Below, piece after piece: positions 1 through 7,117 of a stretch of DNA of 41,052 bases. Under the pieces are notes generated by a model. That model was not told the DNA's origin, searched no databases, and worked only from the letters and a program-made list of their open reading frames with translations. The stretch's first letter is position 1. The number at the start of each line of letters is the position of its first letter. The translations under genes were made by a program, and so were the position numbers. Origin of the DNA: CAYNQN01 sp964530525 (GTDB taxonomy: Bacteria; Actinomycetota; Acidimicrobiia; Acidimicrobiales; Acidimicrobilacustridaceae); the NCBI GenBank assembly GCA_964530525.1, contig CAZHBH010000012.1:1-41052 (forward strand), read 5' to 3'.

Positions 1-535
1 TTGCAGCGCGACTTCACCGCCGAGCGCTCCGATCTGCGTTGGGTCGCCGACATCAGCGAGTTCGGCTGCTGCGACGGCAAGCTCTACCTGGCCGGGATCC
101 GTGACCTGCACGACCACACCCTCGTGGGCTGGTCGATGGGCGAGCGCCAGACCACCGACCTCGTCGTTGCGGCGCTCGTCATGGCGCTCGGACGCCGGAA
201 CCCGACCGGCGAGCTGCTGCACCACGCGGACCCACGGAGCCCAATACACGTCAGTGGAGTTCACCAACCGGCTCGCGGACTGGGGACTCGCCGGCTCCTA
301 CGGCAGCGTCGGCGACTGCTACGACAATGCCGCGATGGAGGCCTTCTGGGCCACGCTGAAGAAGGAGATCCGCCACATCCGGGGCCCGATCGAGACCTTC
401 ACCCGCTCGGAGATGCGCACGATCCTGTTCGACTACATCGAGATCTTCTACAACCGCTCACGCCACCAGGTCGGCCTCGGTGACCGCACCCCGCCGAGAC
501 CTACGCTGCCCACCTCGCAGCCTGATCTGCCATAA
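1..535 (+). pseudogene. IS3-family transposase (OrfB-like DDE domain), 5'-truncated and frameshifted
   Basis: This is the C-terminal integrase (rve) part of an IS3-type transposase that would insert the element by DDE chemistry. The first catalytic Asp sits in WVADISEF and the second in LHHAD, both in frame 1. The rest (GAQYTSVEF, then NAAMEAFWATLKKE with the catalytic Glu, then YIEIFYNRSRHQ) is read only in frame 2 and ends at the TAA at 533-535. The frame changes near 228-242, just after the second Asp, consistent with one extra base or two lost. The 5' end lies outside the window, so OrfA and the helix-turn-helix cannot be seen. As read it cannot make a complete DDE domain unless frameshifting occurs inside the domain, which is not where IS3 elements normally shift. 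A sequencing or assembly indel is possible. Confidence 0.85.
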
Positions 536-540
536 CCCCG

Positions 541-565
541 TGTCCACGGAACCCTGGCAACTCCA
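541..565 (+). repeat. Probable right terminal inverted repeat of the IS3-type element
   Basis: Five bases after the transposase stop, a 25-bp stretch begins TGTCCACGGAACCC and ends in CA, which resembles the TG...CA terminal repeats of IS3-family elements. The left end is outside the window, so neither the pairing arm nor a target-site duplication can be confirmed. The 154 bp from here to the ABC transporter stop hold no gene, only a short palindrome (AAGGAGCTCCTT, 577-588). Confidence 0.45.
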
Positions 566-719
566 CTGACCGCCAAGGAGCTCCTTGCGATCGAGCCCGA
601 CCTGATGTCCGAACCGAGGCGCCGGTACTGACAGCGAGACCAATGACTACGCAGATCCGCCGTGACGCCGGTTCGGCTCACGTCTGCGAACCCCTGCCGA
701 CCCGGTCGACGAAGACCTC

Positions 720-2513
720 CTAGGAAGAAACGTCTGGTTGGAAGACAGGATGCCCTGTTGGCCCGAGAGAAGTGCTGGGTGCCAAGAGCTCCTCGTCGAA
801 CGAGAGGTGAGCGAGGGCCTCGTCGAGAGTGCCGATCGTCTCGACCCGACCGTCGCGCATCGCGATCACGCGGTCGCACGACTTCAGCGTGGTCAGCCGA
901 TGAGCCACGATCACGAGCGTCACTTTCCCCTTGAGATCCTCGATGGTCTCCTGCAAGAGGTTCTCCGAGCGCACGTCGAGAGCGCTCGTCGGCTCGTCGA
1001 GCACGATGAACTGAGGAGTGCCAGCCAGGGCCCGAGCGATCGCAACGCGTTGCTTCTGGCCGCCCGACAGCCCCGCACCCCGTGGCCCCAGCTTGGTGTC
1101 GAACCCGTTGGGAAGGCGGAGGATGTCGTCGCGCACGTGGGCCGCCGCCGCCGCCGCTTCGATCCGCTCGCGGCCGATGTCGTCCCGGAGGAACGAGATG
1201 TTCTCGGCCACCGTCCCCTCGAAGAGGCGGGGCTCTTGGGGAACCATCGCTATCAAGTGGTGCCAGGACGAGGGAGCGATCTCCTGATAGGGGATGCCCG
1301 ACACGATGACAGACCCCTGGGTTGGAGGCCGCAGGCGGAGCAGCACCTGCACGAGGGTGCTCTTGCCGCCTCCCGACGGACCGACGATGCCGATGGCCTC
1401 TCCGCGCGCGAGGTCGAAGCTGACATCTTCGATGCCGGGCCGGCCGGGTGAGTAGTCGTAGCCGACGCGATCCAGGGTGATGGCAGTGATGGCGTCGAGC
1501 GGCTTGTCGCCGACCGGTTCGGCGGTATCGGCCAGTGAAATGATGCGCTCGAGGAGCTCCTCCAGGTTGGGGCTGGATTCATGGATGGACTGCATGGCGC
1601 TGTTGGCGTTCTGGGCGTAGCTGAGCGCCCGGATGATCAAGAGGACTACGGCGCTCACGGCCGCCAATTCGACTCCGCTAACGAGGTGGAGACCCGTTAC
1701 CGCACCTACTAGGAAAAGAAGGGCGACGTCCTTGTACAAGAAGCTCCCAGCCCGGTTCATGAAACGGCTGTGTCGCATCAACGTGGACAGCTCACGGTTG
1801 CGCTTGAGCAGTCGCTTCGTCTCGGCGTTCTCTACGCCGTAGACGCGCAGCTCCATGGCGAGAGCGCTCCACTCACTCATTTGCTCTGTGAAGGCGCTGT
1901 TCTCTCTTACGAAACGGCGGGCGAGCCTCTTCGTTGCGCGACCAACGGGTCGAAGGAGAACGAAGAGCACGGCGCCGAAGACAACGACCACACCCGTCGC
2001 GATCGCGTCTATGAGTAAAGCGGCCGCAAGTAGGGCGAACAGTCCGACGACAGCGACGGCCAACGCACCCAGTTGCATGGTCACGGCGGCGCTTTGGATC
2101 GACAAGGTACTCACGGTCTCTTGGAGCGCTCCTTCGCGGCCCCGGGCTTGGCGAGCCCAGGAGGCGCTGGTGAACGCCTTGATCGCTTTGGTGCGTGCGC
2201 CGCGCAACACCCCTGATGCGAGCCCTGCGGTGAGACGCGACAGATGGAGGTGCAACAGCAACACCAAGACGACGGCGCAGCCTGCGAGCATCAGAGATGC
2301 CCCAACACCGAAGGTCGATTTGCCCACCAGAGGCAAGTCGATGTTCACCTCGTCGGGCCCCTCGCCGGCGACGGCGAGTGCAGCGTTGACCACGACCACG
2401 AGCACAACAGCTTCCAAGAGTCCTGCGAGCAGCGATTCGATCACCAGCGCGGCGGCTTTGAGGCGGGCTCGCTCGGGGAGGAGCGGCCTCAGCTGCCGCC
2501 AGAGCTCAATCAC
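720..2513 (-). CDS. ABC exporter, fused membrane and ATPase domains (MsbA/PglK-like)
   Basis: This 597-residue half-transporter has a membrane domain at about residues 1-330 with several hydrophobic helices and an ATPase domain at about 345-580. The ATPase has Walker A GPSGGGKST (about 376-384), the signature LSGGQKQR (about 483), Walker B FIVLDEP (about 500) and the switch His in AHRLTT (about 536). All catalytic motifs are intact. It starts with GTG and overlaps the stop of the upstream cytidylyltransferase/phosphatase gene by 8 bp (GTGATTGA), so it is the third gene of the nonulosonate operon. Family members move lipids, lipid-linked glycans, peptides or drugs. In this setting, with no Wzx-type flippase seen, a role in flipping or exporting a lipid-linked glycan is inferred rather than shown. 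Confidence 0.85.
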   Translation of the reverse strand: MIELWRQLRPLLPERARLKAAALVIESLLAGLLEAVVLVVVVNAALAVAGEGPDEVNIDLPLVGKSTFGVGASLMLAGCAVVLVLLLHLHLSRLTAGLASGVLRGARTKAIKAFTSASWARQARGREGALQETVSTLSIQSAAVTMQLGALAVAVVGLFALLAAALLIDAIATGVVVVFGAVLFVLLRPVGRATKRLARRFVRENSAFTEQMSEWSALAMELRVYGVENAETKRLLKRNRELSTLMRHSRFMNRAGSFLYKDVALLFLVGAVTGLHLVSGVELAAVSAVVLLIIRALSYAQNANSAMQSIHESSPNLEELLERIISLADTAEPVGDKPLDAITAITLDRVGYDYSPGRPGIEDVSFDLARGEAIGIVGPSGGGKSTLVQVLLRLRPPTQGSVIVSGIPYQEIAPSSWHHLIAMVPQEPRLFEGTVAENISFLRDDIGRERIEAAAAAAHVRDDILRLPNGFDTKLGPRGAGLSGGQKQRVAIARALAGTPQFIVLDEPTSALDVRSENLLQETIEDLKGKVTLVIVAHRLTTLKSCDRVIAMRDGRVETIGTLDEALAHLSFDEELLAPSTSLGPTGHPVFQPDVSS

Positions 2514-3753
2514 GCTCGCTCCCGTCGAGGCTGAGTTGTTCGATGACGAGCTCCGCCAGTTCGCGCACTGCGCCCAAGCCGCCGGGCCGGTCCAGCGTCA
2601 GGTGCGCTTGTTGGCGGATGATGGGGTTTGCGTCTGCGACGGCCACGCTCAGACCTACGTTCGCCAGGCAGTCGAGATCGTTGATGTCGTTGCCCACGTA
2701 GATCACCGAGGACGGGTCGACGCGATGCTCAGCTAGCCACTTCTGGAGCGCTGGCCACTTGTCGTCGAGGCCCTGGAGGCTGGGGATCTGGAGCTTTCGG
2801 CACCGGGCGTCGACGACCGGGTTGCGCTCCTTGGACAGCACGAGCATCGGCACGCCGGCCTTGCGGAGCCGTTCGACGCCCATTCCGTCGCCTCGGTGCA
2901 CGAGCACCCCTTCGGAGCCGTCCTGGAGGACCAGGGCTCGATCGTCCGTCATGACGCCGTCGAAGTCGAACACGACGAGGCCGATCGGATCGGGAAGCTG
3001 CGGACGAGGCGCGATCGTGCGGTCCAGGAGGGGAGCCAAGGCCTGGGCGATCTGGAGGTCTGGTTCTTCGTCGATCTCGATGGCCCGTGTCGGGGGGACC
3101 AGGTGGGCGCGTATGTGCCCCGAGAAACGATGGCCGGAGGCCCGGAGTGCTTTGGTGGTGGTCGCGTAGACGGCGCCCGTCTCGAGCAGTTCGACCGGGC
3201 GGTCCTGGCGCCTTTGGCGGTGGCTCTCGTCGTGGTTGACCCCGGTCGCCCCCTCTTCGCTCTCGGTCCAGAGGAAGGCGTGGCTCGGGGTGGCTGTGAA
3301 GGCGCTGTCCACCGTGTCGCTGCAGACGAGCCTCACGACGCCGTCGATGTCCTCCGGTGCGATGAAGGGAGACGTGCACTGAAGCATCACGCAGACCTCG
3401 GCCTCTGGTCCACCTCTCTCGGCCAGGTGGTCCAAGGCGTGGATTACGGCGGATTCGGAGCCGGCGAGATCTCCGCTGAGATCGGCAGGGCGGTTGACCA
3501 CCTCCGCTCCCCAACTCCGAGATATATCCGCGATCTGGGGATCGTCCGTGGACACGACCACGAAGTCCACGAACTCGGCGGCCAGAGCTGCGCGCACCGC
3601 CCGGGCGACCAAGGGCACACCACCCACGGTGCGGAGGTTCTTTCCAGGGATGCCCTTGGACCCGCCTCGGGCTGGGATGACGGCGACGGTGAACGGCTTC
3701 TCAGCCATGCCCGAAGCGTCAGCCATGCCCGAAGCGTACGTGGAGCCGCTCAA
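2506..3753 (-). CDS. neuA: CMP-nonulosonate cytidylyltransferase fused to a KdsC-like HAD phosphatase
   Basis: This bifunctional protein has about 415 residues. The N-terminal domain (about 18-235) is a NeuA-type cytidylyltransferase with the nucleotide-binding motif IPARGGSKGIPGKNL, LQCTSPF, and ETGAVYATT. It would activate a nonulosonic acid with CTP. The C-terminal domain (about 250-415) is a HAD phosphatase of the KdsC type, with VVFDFDGVMTDD (nucleophile Asp about 261) and GNDINDLDCL binding Mg2+. The same arrangement occurs in animal CMP-sialate synthetase. A phosphatase in this protein suggests the pathway passes through a 9-phosphate intermediate. The longest start is a TTG at 3753 overlapping the neuB stop (TTGA). 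ATGs at 3726 and 3708 are alternatives, each within an 18-bp direct duplication. The exact sugar (Neu5Ac, Kdn or other) is not determined. Confidence 0.85.
   Translation of the reverse strand: MSGSTYASGMADASGMAEKPFTVAVIPARGGSKGIPGKNLRTVGGVPLVARAVRAALAAEFVDFVVVSTDDPQIADISRSWGAEVVNRPADLSGDLAGSESAVIHALDHLAERGGPEAEVCVMLQCTSPFIAPEDIDGVVRLVCSDTVDSAFTATPSHAFLWTESEEGATGVNHDESHRQRRQDRPVELLETGAVYATTTKALRASGHRFSGHIRAHLVPPTRAIEIDEEPDLQIAQALAPLLDRTIAPRPQLPDPIGLVVFDFDGVMTDDRALVLQDGSEGVLVHRGDGMGVERLRKAGVPMLVLSKERNPVVDARCRKLQIPSLQGLDDKWPALQKWLAEHRVDPSSVIYVGNDINDLDCLANVGLSVAVADANPIIRQQAHLTLDRPGGLGAVRELAELVIEQLSLDGSERD
3701..3736 (+). repeat. Perfect 18-bp tandem duplication at the start of the neuA-type gene
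   Basis: TCAGCCATGCCCGAAGCG is present twice head to tail (3701-3718 and 3719-3736). On the minus strand each copy adds an in-frame hexapeptide (ASGMAD/ASGMAE) and an extra ATG, so the gene has two nearly identical internal start codons. Confidence 0.9.
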
Positions 3754-4631
3754 CCGCCTGGCGTTCGCCGCAACTTGGCCCGAATGGGCAGCTCGCTGTC
3801 GTAGACGACCTTGACACCGTCACCGAGGGCCTTCTCGATCACCCGGATGTCGCGCACCAGGCGTTCGAGACCTGAGGGCTCCACCGAGGCCGCCTGGTCG
3901 GAACCCCACATCGCTCGGTCGAGCGTCACATGGCGTTCTATCACGCAGGCCCCGAGTGCAGCGGCGGCCAGCGTGGTCTGGAGTCCGACCTCGTGGCCCG
4001 AGTAGCCGACTGGGACGCCGAACTCGTCGGCAAGCGTGCCGATGGCCCGGAGGTTTAGCTCTTCGGGAGGACAGGGATAGGTGCTGGTGGCGTGGGTCAG
4101 CAGCAAAGGGACTCCGTCAAGGGCCGCGACCGCCTTGCGGATCTCGTCCATCGACGACATGCCCGTGGAGAGGATCACTGGCCGGCCAGCCTGTCGCAGC
4201 TTTGACAAAAGCTCACCGTCAGTCAGGCAGGCAGAGGCGACCTTGTAGCAGACGGGATCGTAGCGCTCCAGGAACTCGACCGAGTTGACATCCCAGGGGG
4301 AGGCGAACCAGTCGATGCCCCGATCCTTGCAGTGGGCATCGATCTCGTCGTACTCCGCAACGCCGAACTCCACCTTATAGCGGTAGTCCAGGTAAGAAAT
4401 GCGGCCCCACGGGGTGTCGCGCATCACGTCGCGCTGATCTGCTGGTACGCAGATCTCCGGGTCGCGCTTCTGGAACTTCACGGCGTCGCAACCCGCCTGC
4501 ACCGCGTGGTCGATGAGGGCTACGGCGTTGTCTAGATCGCCGTTGTGGTTGATCCCGATCTCAGCGATGACGTACACGGGCAGCGCGCTACCTACGGGTC
4601 GGTTGCCGATGTGTGTCGCTGGGTTCGCCAT
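3750..4631 (-). CDS. neuB: NeuB-family nonulosonate synthase, short form without SAF domain
   Basis: This 293-residue enzyme condenses phosphoenolpyruvate with a hexose or hexosamine to form a nine-carbon sugar acid. Family hallmarks are visible: EIGINHNGD near residue 25, DAVKFQKR, the FASPWD stretch, STGMSSMDEI, and the C-terminal part GYSGHEVG followed by ERHVTLDRAMWGSDQAAS. The protein stops after the TIM barrel. The usual SAF (antifreeze-like) domain of about 60 residues, which in canonical NeuB helps close the active site of the neighbouring subunit, is absent. The ATG has a good Shine-Dalgarno (GGAG six bases upstream). It is the first gene of the operon and overlaps the next by 4 bp. 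No UDP-GlcNAc 2-epimerase (NeuC) is present in the window. Confidence 0.88.
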   Translation of the reverse strand: MANPATHIGNRPVGSALPVYVIAEIGINHNGDLDNAVALIDHAVQAGCDAVKFQKRDPEICVPADQRDVMRDTPWGRISYLDYRYKVEFGVAEYDEIDAHCKDRGIDWFASPWDVNSVEFLERYDPVCYKVASACLTDGELLSKLRQAGRPVILSTGMSSMDEIRKAVAALDGVPLLLTHATSTYPCPPEELNLRAIGTLADEFGVPVGYSGHEVGLQTTLAAAALGACVIERHVTLDRAMWGSDQAASVEPSGLERLVRDIRVIEKALGDGVKVVYDSELPIRAKLRRTPGG

Positions 4632-4634
4632 AGC

Positions 4635-4736
4635 TCACTCCGTGGGGGACTGGCGGAACTCGGATGTACGCCCTGGACGCTACACGCCGGACCCAAGAAG
4701 ACGACACAGCTTGGTTTCTGCTCTCGCACGGAGTGA
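4635..4736. promoter_or_regulatory. Divergent control region with a 10-bp inverted repeat
   Basis: The intergenic region between neuB (leftward) and the epimerase (rightward) carries TCACTCCGTG at 4635-4644 and its exact reverse complement CACGGAGTGA at 4727-4736. The left arm contains the neuB Shine-Dalgarno. A paired-site operator or coincidence are both possible. Confidence 0.3.
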
Positions 4737-4781
4737 CCTCAGAAGTAGTCGTCAGTGTTCGAGGATCGCAGGCCCCGCCGC

Positions 4782-4787
4782 TATCAT
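4782..4787 (+). promoter_or_regulatory. Candidate -10 box (TATCAT) for the rightward polysaccharide genes
   Basis: TATCAT matches the actinobacterial TANNNT -10 pattern and lies 34 bp before the ATG at 4822 and 55 bp before the ATG at 4843. No convincing -35 was found. Confidence 0.4.
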
Positions 4788-4821
4788 CGTGCCGCCGGAG
4801 TTCGCTGGCGGCAGTTAACCT

Positions 4822-5814
4822 ATGGATTGGAGCTACACCCAGATGGTCGATGTTGTTGTTGCTGGTGCGGGTGGCTTCATCGGGGGCCACCTAGTTGCCG
4901 ATCTACTTGCTGAGGGTCGTTCGGTGAGGGCCGTTGACGTGAAGTCCCCGAGCGAGTGGCACCAGATCGACGATAGGGCTGAGAACATAATCGCAAACCT
5001 CGAGGACCGCCGAGCCTGCTTCGATGTTCTCGAGGGGGCAGGTGAAGTCTACAACCTAGCGGCCGACATGGGGGGTATGGGGTTCATCGAGAACAACAAG
5101 GCCCTCTGTATGCTCTCAGTGCTCATCAACACACACCTGCTGATGGCTGCACGCGAACATTTCGTTGAACGCTATTTCTTCTCGTCGTCGGCTTGTGTAT
5201 ACGCCGCAGATCATCAAACGTCCCCCGATGTAGTCGCGCTCCGTGAGGAGGATGCCTACCCTGCCATGCCAGAGGATGGCTATGGCTGGGAAAAGTTGTT
5301 CAGCGAGCGCATGTGTAGGCACTTCAGAGAAGATTTTGGGGTAGAGACGCGCGTCGCTCGCTATCACAATGTCTATGGGCCGCACGGCACGTGGACAGGC
5401 GGGAGAGAAAAGGCGCCAGCCGCAGTGTGTCGGAAGGTCGCTGAGGCTGTCATCACGAAACGTCCCACGATAGAGATCTGGGGTGACGGCGAACAGACTC
5501 GTAGCTTCATGTACATTGACGACTGCATTCGCGGATCTAAGGCCATCATGGCAGCCGACATAGTCGACCCCATCAACCTGGGTAGCTCGGAACTGGTGAC
5601 CGTTAATCAACTAGTGGATCTCGTCGAATCGATCGCCGGAATAGAGCTCGAGCGCACCTACGACCTCACCGCACCTCAGGGAGTGAGAGGCCGGAATAGC
5701 GACAACACTCTAATCCAGAAGGCCTTGGGTTGGGAGCCTTCGATCCCCTTGAGGCGCGGTTTGGAGAGGACCTACGATTGGATCTCCGAACAGGTTCGCG
5801 CTTCTCACACTTGA
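4822..5814 (+). CDS. GDP-mannose 3,5-epimerase (extended SDR)
   Basis: This 330-residue extended short-chain dehydrogenase closely follows plant GDP-mannose 3,5-epimerase, which converts GDP-D-mannose to GDP-L-galactose (and GDP-L-gulose). The NAD-binding motif is GAGGFIGG near the N-terminus. The diagnostic ADMGGMGFIENN is present, as are the catalytic Cys in SSSACVYA, Tyr and Lys in YGWEK, NVYGPHGTWTGGREKAPAA with the substrate-site Lys, WGDGEQTRSF and GVRGRNSD. All active-site residues recognised for this family are present. The ATG at 4822 lacks a ribosome site. The ATG at 4843 (MVDVVVAGAGG) has GGAG ten bases upstream and may be the true start. It leads the plus-strand glycan genes. The product suggests L-galactose in the polysaccharide. 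Confidence 0.88.
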   Translation: MDWSYTQMVDVVVAGAGGFIGGHLVADLLAEGRSVRAVDVKSPSEWHQIDDRAENIIANLEDRRACFDVLEGAGEVYNLAADMGGMGFIENNKALCMLSVLINTHLLMAAREHFVERYFFSSSACVYAADHQTSPDVVALREEDAYPAMPEDGYGWEKLFSERMCRHFREDFGVETRVARYHNVYGPHGTWTGGREKAPAAVCRKVAEAVITKRPTIEIWGDGEQTRSFMYIDDCIRGSKAIMAADIVDPINLGSSELVTVNQLVDLVESIAGIELERTYDLTAPQGVRGRNSDNTLIQKALGWEPSIPLRRGLERTYDWISEQVRASHT

Positions 5815-5851
5815 TGATCTCGAGATACCGGGGCCGCACGAAAGGTGCCTA

Positions 5852-6979
5852 GTGATACCCACGGTGTATCTAGCCGGTGACACGTCGGCGCGAAGCAATT
5901 GGGGCTGTCGGGCTACTACGGCAGGACTTGCTCTGCTCGTCTCGGAACGCGCAAGAATCGCTGGTCGTCTCGACTTCTCCAGGCTCGCCGACACCCGTAC
6001 CGCAAAGCGCGTATCCGGCCTGATGCGTAGGCTCGGTGGAGGCTCGACCGGTATGCGCGGCACCACGGCCCGGAACTTGGATAGGCAATTGGAGGTGCTT
6101 GAGCACAGGTACGGAGATCTTCTCGATAGCGCCGCCCGGGCTGATGTCGTGATCATCAACGGCGAGGGGGGTCTCCTTGGTCGGAAGGGAGTCGGGCGGC
6201 TCACTTTGCTTTACGCCTACGCGCTGTCGGTTCGCGGGTGCGAAGTGGCGCTAGTCAACCACACCGTGGACCTTTGCGACCCTGGCTTACGGGAGCTTGC
6301 GGCAATCGTTTACCCGGTACTATCGGACGTCGCCGTACGCGAACGTGCATCTGTCGATGCACTCAAAGGAATACGAAATGATGCGCGGTTGGCTGCCGAC
6401 GCGGCCTTCGCGATTACTAACGGTCCCATGTCGCCGGGGGGCTACATCTGCATCGGCGGTAGCGCAGCGTACCTCCGGTCCCAGAAGAAGATCCCTCAGC
6501 TCATTGAAGACTATACCGAGCTTGCCGAGAGGCTTAGCAAGTACGGGCCGGTAGTGGTGACCGTCGCGAGCTTACCAGATGACCGAGTCTTGCTGCCGGT
6601 AGCGCAGCGATTGGATCTGAAGGTATATGGACTAGGAACAGCCACTGAGACGGCCGTCGACGTACTTGGTTCGGCGGCGCTATATGTGGGCGGTCGATGG
6701 CACCCCAGTCTGTTGGCTCTCGCCGGCGGCTGTCCGGTCGTCCCTTTCGGATCGAACTCTGGGCACAAGGCCCGAGGCATCGCGCAGATCGCGGGAACTG
6801 GAGTACCGGTTATTGCGGCGGACCAGATCGGCTTGCATCTTGATTCCATTGAGCGAAGTGCAGCAGAAATACTTGCTCGCGGCGGTCAAGCTCGAGCGGC
6901 CGTCACCGAGAGAGTGGAAGCCTTTATGCAGACGGCCGTCGGTAATGTCGAGGTACTCCGGCGACGAGGCGAACAGTGA
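5852..6979 (+). CDS. Polysaccharide pyruvyltransferase family protein (1)
   Basis: This 375-residue protein has the fold signature of the polysaccharide pyruvyl transferase family (PF04230), a GT-B-like family that adds ketal-linked pyruvate from PEP to sugars. Seen here are an N-terminal SNWGCRATTAGL loop, the central VVIINGEGGLLG strand-loop and a late VGGRWHPSLLALAGGCPVVPF segment equivalent to the family's SRFHG motif. The GTG start has a clear Shine-Dalgarno (AAAGG at 5841-5845, spacing 6). It lies 37 bp after the epimerase, probably co-transcribed. Some family members have other activities, so pyruvyl transfer is an inference. Confidence 0.78.
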   Translation: MIPTVYLAGDTSARSNWGCRATTAGLALLVSERARIAGRLDFSRLADTRTAKRVSGLMRRLGGGSTGMRGTTARNLDRQLEVLEHRYGDLLDSAARADVVIINGEGGLLGRKGVGRLTLLYAYALSVRGCEVALVNHTVDLCDPGLRELAAIVYPVLSDVAVRERASVDALKGIRNDARLAADAAFAITNGPMSPGGYICIGGSAAYLRSQKKIPQLIEDYTELAERLSKYGPVVVTVASLPDDRVLLPVAQRLDLKVYGLGTATETAVDVLGSAALYVGGRWHPSLLALAGGCPVVPFGSNSGHKARGIAQIAGTGVPVIAADQIGLHLDSIERSAAEILARGGQARAAVTERVEAFMQTAVGNVEVLRRRGEQ

Positions 6980-7117
6980 CCGATCTTGCCGTTGGATCAG
7001 GCGGACTCTTAGCGACTCGTATTGAGCTGCCATTCGTCGGCTTGCGTGCCACAGGGACCCTGCTACGGGTTCTTCACAAGAGCAACGTGCCGACTCTGGT
7101 CAAGGGCGCTTACACCT

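Noticed and set aside
566..719. Terminator hairpin between the IS end and the ABC transporter gene
   Set aside because: The palindrome AAGGAGCTCCTT and the CCGAACC/GGTTCGG segments are short and lack a T-run, so the evidence is too weak to call a terminator.
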